In this document: piece after piece, positions 37,801 through 42,313 of the stretch
Position numbering within the stretch: the stretch's first letter is position 1
Layout of the letters: each line of letters starts with the position of its first letter
Virus record (IMG/VR): IMGVR_UViG_3300036761_001614
Location: 1 to 42,313 of that record
From: a virus
Length of the DNA: 42,313 bases
Reading direction: 5' to 3' (one strand)
Program-made: the position numbers and the translations under genes
The notes under the pieces: model-generated
What the model was told of the DNA's origin: nothing
The model's input: only the letters and a program-made list of their open reading frames with translations
Databases searched by the model: none

Positions 37801-38602
37801 CTTCAAGGAATTCGACAAGGTGGCGGGCACCCCGGCCTCCGTTGGCTTTAGCGAGGGGGCCGGCAACCTGATCGACCTGGCCAGCTCGCTTTCCCTCTTC
37901 GCCGGGGACGAGCAGCTCAACCGGGCGCAGGACCTCCTCCAGCTCGGCCAGCAGTACTACCAGAGCCAGGTCCAGTACCTGAAGAGCCTCTACGACCTCC
38001 AGAAGTCGATCACGGGGTCCGTCGACACTCAGATTCGCTCGATGAGTCTCGACATGATGGACCCGAAACAGAAGACGGCGTTCTATCGGTCCGACATGAC
38101 CCAGACGCTGGCCAAGCTCAGGCTGGCCACGACGCCGGAGGAGATCAAGCTACTTTTCAACCAAATTTCCGGTGACGTTAGTTCCATCTGGCAGGGGAGC
38201 ACCAAGAGCCAGACGCTTTTCGACGAACTGAAGCTGATCCTCACCGAGGCGGGGAACATCTCGAACGCGGCGCTCGACGCAGAAGCGGCAAAAACGGTCG
38301 CCCGGAACACCGAACTCGCCGACGCGATGGACAGGGTCAAGGGGCTCTTCACGGGCCTGTCCGACCCGCTCGCGAGTCTCAGCGTGGCAACGGACAGCAG
38401 CACGATCGCGGTGAGGGCGAACGAAGCGGCGATCCGGGCCTCGACAGCCGTCGTCATTAACTTCACCGCCGCGCTCGACGACGCGAGGGCGGCGGTCGCC
38501 GCAAGCCGTGCCGGGACTCCAGCGGCCGCTGCCCTGGCCGCGTCCGCGATCGCGGCCTCGATTCGTCAGAACCCCTCTGTCTTCCAGTCGAGGTTCGCCT
38601 GA
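34829..38602 (+). CDS. Tape measure protein
   Basis: 1257 residues from GTG 34829, the longest complete gene of the window. It sets tail length and goes through the membrane during DNA entry. Long helical stretches (about 1-330 and 380-610) with coiled-coil character, then a Gly/Ala-rich hydrophobic part around residues 735-810 (LPSVAAGMAGYGATGNPW, TVIGAIIAVVVMAIAAGI) able to cross a membrane, then a helical C-terminus. Position after the frameshifted chaperone is diagnostic. At about 3.8 kb it implies a tail of moderate length (roughly 0.15 nm per residue would give about 190 nm; a rule of thumb). Confidence 0.92.
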   Translation: MSDYEVAVKLIGEDNLSGILESVSDRVKTLVTGFVELLPQITAATAALGALAVIGKETLEAAAASEKFAFQLASLTAATQGWDEAMKTGAATLRMLDQVSGKTGESTENLVSTYRQLGALAGGTSTQIVGLTQSLAVVAAQAGTSSTKLTEVITRAAMTGQLLLSSPGARELAEKYQITGPVLQSWQQAGTLMQDLTERLKDTTGAAGILERMWGTLTKAQKTARDALLSDIGEAWEPLKAILIEIRDLMLSEGFRGAIRDAANAVAQFLDAWRSSIADSTLLNVAKGLGTITEALNLATGPLKIVLTAWVGLLGAMSEIQNAVTTLYTVMTGGLANAMDNAAKGADRAAEIATQTAARIKSIWAGAAPGSAASSEAAGPFDDKEVRKLQAAFDKLFESLDREHSLAGLQGIQKQLMQNRLHAEEEIQKVTQTEFTEAGKRVVSEQQVADAKALIWSTQRANDLRDLTTYGEKWSKEFVDATTKAYNNAQKATAQYNVDLAKLRSKSSTDELDLIHDTAEKEIAEAERITEKLREQSRTRGTFAQDEADIAEALIAKTAEIRRREEADEKMVLDRRSGNWEGYFQDIIDKATEAGENSVAVVQAALNTVANRAIASANTMRDGVIAAWWKIKSTIQTDGQIVAQFAVAAWDTIGKGFSDSVYAVITGKASSLLDILKGVFNSILREFSDMVAKMVQKWIVGQLQMGETQGPLQPGTSFGGGGSFGLPDYVLPSVAAGMAGYGATGNPWIGLAGAAGGIIAGATGLTTALATGILSGLSVTVIGAIIAVVVMAIAAGISALLKKSTQQWQTLAGTEILGPGQTQAGAELFQKYGKTLGSFSDIMRAGGGKGSDLVSFLRANQDEFLRSTGIKYGTGSNEDTQKLWDEYLKNFFPKTMLSMAFGRQATGGFASIPGVGENFQGIPEFTGGAGDTPLTRMMKNLGFTAAKLDEIAKQIDTRDADEFIAWLTKMVTVVKGFNDLTTDFRKSSTDIFKEFDKVAGTPASVGFSEGAGNLIDLASSLSLFAGDEQLNRAQDLLQLGQQYYQSQVQYLKSLYDLQKSITGSVDTQIRSMSLDMMDPKQKTAFYRSDMTQTLAKLRLATTPEEIKLLFNQISGDVSSIWQGSTKSQTLFDELKLILTEAGNISNAALDAEAAKTVARNTELADAMDRVKGLFTGLSDPLASLSVATDSSTIAVRANEAAIRASTAVVINFTAALDDARAAVAASRAGTPAAAALAASAIAASIRQNPSVFQSRFA

Positions 38603-39288
38603 TGCCGGCTCTCCCCGCCTATGTCACGACTCACGCCGGGGACGCGAAGCAGGTTGTCCCCTACCTGGTCGAGATCCTCGTCGCGAGCCCTTGGCGGTGG
38701 ACCACCTTCGGCCGCGCCATCGTCACGCTCTCCCAGACCTGGTCCCCCTACGCCGTCGATGTCAGGGGCCTGACCGCGAACCAGTACAACGCGGCGTCCT
38801 GCTCGCTCGTTGTTGCCGATGGCGACGACACGATCGCCTCGGCCGACCTCGCTCTCGCGAAGGGGCTCGTCGGGACGCTCGTGAACATCTGGGAATGCTG
38901 GCTCGACCCCTCGACGTTCTCGGTGCAGGCCACCGTGAAGAAGTTCCGGGGGCGGATCGAGGGCGTCTCTCTCGCGATGGACACGGCCACGCTCAAGTGC
39001 GGCCCTTGGGTGAACTTCGCCGGGAAGCCGGTCCCGAGATGGACGGTGCAGGCGAACTGCCCGTACGCCTTCAAGGATCTGCGTTGCGGGTACGCAGGCG
39101 CGGACACGAGCTGCCTGAAGACGTGGGCCGACTGCGGGGCCCGGACCGGCGGCTCGAATCAGGTCCGCTTTGGCGGGTTCAGGAACCTGCCGCATCCGAA
39201 TACGGTCCTCTCCTGGACGAACGGGAAGTGGCCGCTCCCAGCTTCTCCTCGGGCGGGCCCGCCACCTCGGAGGGGGGTCTTCCGGTGA
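38602..39288 (+). CDS. Minor tail protein, lambda gpL-like
   Basis: 228 residues, ATG overlapping the tape measure stop. N-terminal domain (about 1-140) matches DUF2163/gpL-like tail tip proteins: PYLVEILVASPWRWTTFG, GTLVNIWECWLDPS. The C-terminal part has cysteines in the spacing C-x8-C-x8-C-x6-C (from CPYAFKDLRC to WADC), and WTNGKWPLP. In lambda gpL the C-terminal cysteines hold an iron-sulfur cluster; the same is likely here. Overlaps the next gene (GTGA). Confidence 0.8.
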   Translation: MPALPAYVTTHAGDAKQVVPYLVEILVASPWRWTTFGRAIVTLSQTWSPYAVDVRGLTANQYNAASCSLVVADGDDTIASADLALAKGLVGTLVNIWECWLDPSTFSVQATVKKFRGRIEGVSLAMDTATLKCGPWVNFAGKPVPRWTVQANCPYAFKDLRCGYAGADTSCLKTWADCGARTGGSNQVRFGGFRNLPHPNTVLSWTNGKWPLPASPRAGPPPRRGVFR

Positions 39289-39890
39289 GCCTCTTCCCCG
39301 ACCTCGCCTCCCAGGTCCTCGAGCCATACAGGTGGAAGCCGCGCTTCAAGACGTACTACGCCGGCCCGTTCGGGAACGAGAACGTCGTCACGCGAGCGGC
39401 GATCCAGTTCCCGCTGCACTCGGCCGTCATGAACTTCCGGACGATCGCCTGGCCGACGCTGACTCAGTCGATCATCGAATTCCACCGGGACCGCCGCGGA
39501 CGCTATGAATCGTTCAGCTTCTACGACGTGCAGGGCTGGGACGCCTCGCCCGATCCGGGGATCGCTTGGAACCTCTGCTTCGTCGGGATCCAGACGTCCG
39601 GCGGCGTCACCACCTTCGACTTCCCCGTCTATCACGCTAAGCAGGACGCGACGCGGCTCGCCTACGTCAACGGCTCGAACGTCGGCTGGGCGAGTTGGAC
39701 GCGCGACACGGGGGCCGACGGGAGAGACCGGATCGTCCTGAGCGCGGCCCCGAGCGTGGGCGACGTCGTGACCTGCTCCTTCTTCGGCCGGCGGGTCTGG
39801 AATGCGAAATTCGCGACCGACGACCTCGAAGTCGTCACGAAAGCGGCGTCCTTCTACGAGATCAGCGTCCCATTGATTGAGGTCCCCTGA
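39285..39890 (+). CDS. DUF2460-like/minor tail protein
   Basis: 201 residues from GTG 39285, coupled to the previous stop. Core pattern: VVTRAAIQFPLHSAVMNF, IIEFHRDRRGRYESFSFYD, and RLAYVNGSNVGW, ending in a beta strand (FYEISVPLIEVP). DUF2460 and gpM-like proteins of the tail tip share the segment on fibre diameter and finish with an EIPLVE-like strand. Lies between the gpL-like gene and the tail tip, as expected. Confidence 0.75.
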   Translation: MSLFPDLASQVLEPYRWKPRFKTYYAGPFGNENVVTRAAIQFPLHSAVMNFRTIAWPTLTQSIIEFHRDRRGRYESFSFYDVQGWDASPDPGIAWNLCFVGIQTSGGVTTFDFPVYHAKQDATRLAYVNGSNVGWASWTRDTGADGRDRIVLSAAPSVGDVVTCSFFGRRVWNAKFATDDLEVVTKAASFYEISVPLIEVP

Positions 39891-39891
39891 C

Positions 39892-42313
39892 GTGCCGGAC
39901 GAATTTACCCTGTCTCAGGCAGCGTTCGGTGCTCCTGGAAACCCAGGGAACATTGACCACCGTCAGTCCACCCGCGAGACGACGTGCAGCGCAGCGGACG
40001 GTCCGATCCCGCTCGTCTACGGGCAGCAGCGCGTCGGAGGCCGGCTCTTCTACGCCTCGAGCTATCAGGGGACCCTGATCCTCGGCTTCGCCCTCTGCGA
40101 GGGGCCCGTCTACTCGCTGACGGCCGCGAACGTCACGCTCGACGGGAACACGCTGACGACCTGCGTCACGAAGGGCTGGATCAAGTACGACCTCCATGAC
40201 GGGGCCTACGCGCAGACCGTCTCCCCGATCCTCGCGCTCGCCGGGTACACGCAAACGCACCCCGGGCTCTCCTATCTCGCGCTCCGGATCTTCGGCAAGG
40301 CCCCCTGGTCGGCCCTCCCGAGCGTCCTCGCCATCATCCAGGGCCTCCTCGTCTACGACCCGCGGGACACGAACACGAAGTATTCGGACAACCCGGCGTT
40401 GATCGCACGCGACCTGATGACCCGGCTCGGGACTCTCGTCACGGCCGACTTCGACGACACGAGCGTCGACGACGCGGCGACGTACTTCGACGCGACGATC
40501 GACTCCGAGAAGCGGTACACCCTCTGCCTCGCGATCACGACTGAGTCGACGCTTCAGGCGTGGCTCCAGAACGTCCAGGCGCACTGCGGCATGGAGATCT
40601 ATCCCGACCAGGGCGTCTACGTCTTCGCTCCGGACAAGACCCTTTCGAGCCCGGTCGCCCTGACGGATGGCCATCTGAAGAACGTCGTGATTCAGCGGAA
40701 GAGTTCCGTCGACACGCCGACCCGCGTCACCGTCGAGTGGACGAATCCGACGAAGGACTACATCACCGACACGGCCACGGCCGAGACGGCCGAGGTGGCG
40801 GCCGGGACGGAGGACCCCGTCACCGGGTCCCATCCCTGCCCCGGCATCACGTCGGCGAAGATGGCGCAGCGGCACGCGCTCTACCTGCTCCGGAGAGAGA
40901 ACTTCGCCTCCCTGATGATTAGCGCCGTCGTCTCACCAATGGCCGAGCAGCTCCGGCGCGGGGACTACGTCACGATCACGAATCGGGGGACTCCCTACGG
41001 GAAGTCGTCCCCGACGTATCGGCTGAACGCCCAGGGAGCGATCGTCAAGGAGGTCCAGCCGGTCGGGGACGGGTCTTTCGCGGTGACGTTCGAAGAGTAC
41101 GACGCCAACGCGTACAGCACGTCCACCTACACGACGGACACGCCGCCCTCGACGACGCTTCCGGATCCGTTCGCGGCCCCGGCCGACGTCGACTTCATCT
41201 GGGACTCGACGTACCTCGACCCCTACTTCTGGTTCGAAGGGCCGCTCGACTGGAGCCTCGACCCGGATCTCACCGTCGGAGCTTCGTGGTCCTACTCCGG
41301 GTCGATCACGAACTGGGACGCCGCGAAGATCAACGACGGCATCCTGAACGTCCGGGCCTTCACGATCCCGGCGGGGGCGGCCTCGCTCATCGTCGACCTC
41401 GGCGCTGCCCCTCCGACGTACATCAACCGCTTTCGGGTGGACTTCACCGGCGCGGTCGACACGACGCAGGTCAGCGTGACGCAGCTTCTCTACTCGGACG
41501 ACGGCTCGACCTGGTCGAACCTCTCCTCCGGCGGGAACTACAAGTACTTCATGACGTGGGGGACGGACTCGTTCATCGACTACGCCTGGCCGGAGGGGAA
41601 CGAGTCGCACCGCTGGTACAAGATCCAATTCGTCAACACAACGACCGCGAAGGACGTTTCCGAGGTTCGATTCTTCAGGTCGTCGCTCTCGCCCGTCGTC
41701 GGCGGCTGGAACATCCACGAGTACGTCGATCCGAGCGGGACGCCGCACATTGGGAAACTCCTCGTCACGATCCCACGCGCCTCGATGCCGACGAAGTCGC
41801 GCCCGGTCCAGTTCCCCGGAGATCCGATCGTGACCTTCGACCCTTCGACGGGGCTGACGGAGTACGAACGCTACGTCGTCGTCCTGGCCTACAACGGCAC
41901 GAACCCGGCGCTGACGTCGCCGATGAGCGGGATCCACTGGCATTTTGAGCAGTCCTACACGGTGGCCGAGACGAAGGCCACCAACAGCGGGCAGCAGGGA
42001 CTTCACCTCGAGCCGCAGGCCTCGCCGACGGTAGCTCCATCCGGGACGGCGTCCGTCGTCCTCGACTCCGCCGACTCCAAACCGAAAATTTCGATCAGCG
42101 GGAGCGCCTACGTCCAACTCGCGACGCTCTCCGACATAGGAGGCGGTGTGGGACCTGATTCTCTCTTCGGCTGGGCGGGGTTGTCGTACCCCTACAACAA
42201 CGCCTCTACGACGGACGTCACGATCTCGGGGGCTACGACCTGGGACGAGGCGACCTACCCCGACGGCGTGCGACGCCTCCGGAAGCTGACGATCAACGCG
42301 AACCAGACGCTGA
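39892..42313 (+). CDS. Tail tip/central hub protein (gpJ-like), continues beyond window
   Basis: Open from GTG 39892, one base after the previous stop region, to the right edge: 807 codons without a stop. N-terminal hub part: IPLVYGQQRVGGRLFYAS, LILGFALCEGPVYSL, LAYLALRIFG-like segments (LSYLALRIFGKAPWSALPS), SLMISAVVSPMAEQLRRGD. From about residue 420 it turns to receptor-side domains (DLDPYFWFEG-like region, WNIHEYVDPSGTPHIG, fibronectin-like LTEYERYVVVLAYNGTNP). The final part enters the 127-bp repeat in frame with the left-end adhesin, so the complete protein would have about 1067 residues and a polyglycine C-terminus. Confidence 0.88.
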   Translation, partial: MPDEFTLSQAAFGAPGNPGNIDHRQSTRETTCSAADGPIPLVYGQQRVGGRLFYASSYQGTLILGFALCEGPVYSLTAANVTLDGNTLTTCVTKGWIKYDLHDGAYAQTVSPILALAGYTQTHPGLSYLALRIFGKAPWSALPSVLAIIQGLLVYDPRDTNTKYSDNPALIARDLMTRLGTLVTADFDDTSVDDAATYFDATIDSEKRYTLCLAITTESTLQAWLQNVQAHCGMEIYPDQGVYVFAPDKTLSSPVALTDGHLKNVVIQRKSSVDTPTRVTVEWTNPTKDYITDTATAETAEVAAGTEDPVTGSHPCPGITSAKMAQRHALYLLRRENFASLMISAVVSPMAEQLRRGDYVTITNRGTPYGKSSPTYRLNAQGAIVKEVQPVGDGSFAVTFEEYDANAYSTSTYTTDTPPSTTLPDPFAAPADVDFIWDSTYLDPYFWFEGPLDWSLDPDLTVGASWSYSGSITNWDAAKINDGILNVRAFTIPAGAASLIVDLGAAPPTYINRFRVDFTGAVDTTQVSVTQLLYSDDGSTWSNLSSGGNYKYFMTWGTDSFIDYAWPEGNESHRWYKIQFVNTTTAKDVSEVRFFRSSLSPVVGGWNIHEYVDPSGTPHIGKLLVTIPRASMPTKSRPVQFPGDPIVTFDPSTGLTEYERYVVVLAYNGTNPALTSPMSGIHWHFEQSYTVAETKATNSGQQGLHLEPQASPTVAPSGTASVVLDSADSKPKISISGSAYVQLATLSDIGGGVGPDSLFGWAGLSYPYNNASTTDVTISGATTWDEATYPDGVRRLRKLTINANQTL
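42187..42313 (+). repeat. 127-bp terminal repeat, right copy
   Basis: Identical to 96-222; see the left copy. Joining 42186 to 96 keeps the reading frame and gives a circle of 42,091 bp. Confidence 0.9.

Overview
The window is almost all one tailed-phage (Caudoviricetes) genome: a siphovirus with a Mu-like head module, GC-rich codon use, and very tight gene packing (many ATGA or GTGA start/stop overlaps). The host cannot be named from the sequence; the high GC suggests a GC-rich bacterium. No ribosomal RNA, complete tRNA or chromosomal housekeeping gene is present. The last 127 bases (42187-42313) are identical to 96-222 and keep the reading frame, so the sequence most likely closes into a circular (or circularly permuted) genome of 42,091 bp. 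Bases 1-95 would then be a second version of the sequence that precedes the repeat.

Layout. 1-5821 (+): C-terminal part of the glycine-rich tail tip/adhesin, then ten small structural or tail-associated genes. 5822-6390: a hairpin, the 3' end of a tRNA gene (probable attachment core) and the C-terminal remnant of an integrase-like gene (-). 6391-8721 (+): a type III restriction-modification methyltransferase (mod) and a truncated RhuM gene, apparently replacing the front of the integrase. 8722-10040 (-): a RecA-like helicase and a ribbon-helix-helix (RHH) protein. 10041-10104: a divergent promoter region with repeated operator half-sites, facing a second RHH gene. 10105-21391 (+): early operon with small zinc and membrane proteins, YqaJ exonuclease, a possible annealing protein, a RecF/SMC-like ATPase, DnaQ-like exonuclease, a lipoprotein, RusA resolvase, a DnaB N-domain protein, a RecA-like ATPase and a repeat cluster that may be an origin. 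A low-GC 1355-bp IS607-like cassette (18358-19712) interrupts the start of that ATPase. 21436-28966: terminase, portal (DUF935), head morphogenesis, protease/scaffold, decoration protein and capsid. 28959-31160: lipoprotein, HNH endonuclease, holin-like genes and endolysin. 31160-42313: connector, tail completion, tail tube, frameshifted tail chaperone, tape measure, gpL-like and gpM-like tail proteins and the tail tip, which runs off the right end into the left-end adhesin.

How it works together. The exonuclease, possible annealing partner, RusA and SMC-like ATPase look like a phage recombination pathway. DnaB-N plus the RecA-like ATPase look like the helicase of the replisome. The two RHH proteins and their shared operator region look like the regulatory switch. 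The loss of most of the integrase suggests this isolate or assembly can no longer integrate by the standard route, unless the mod/rhuM segment is an assembly chimera.
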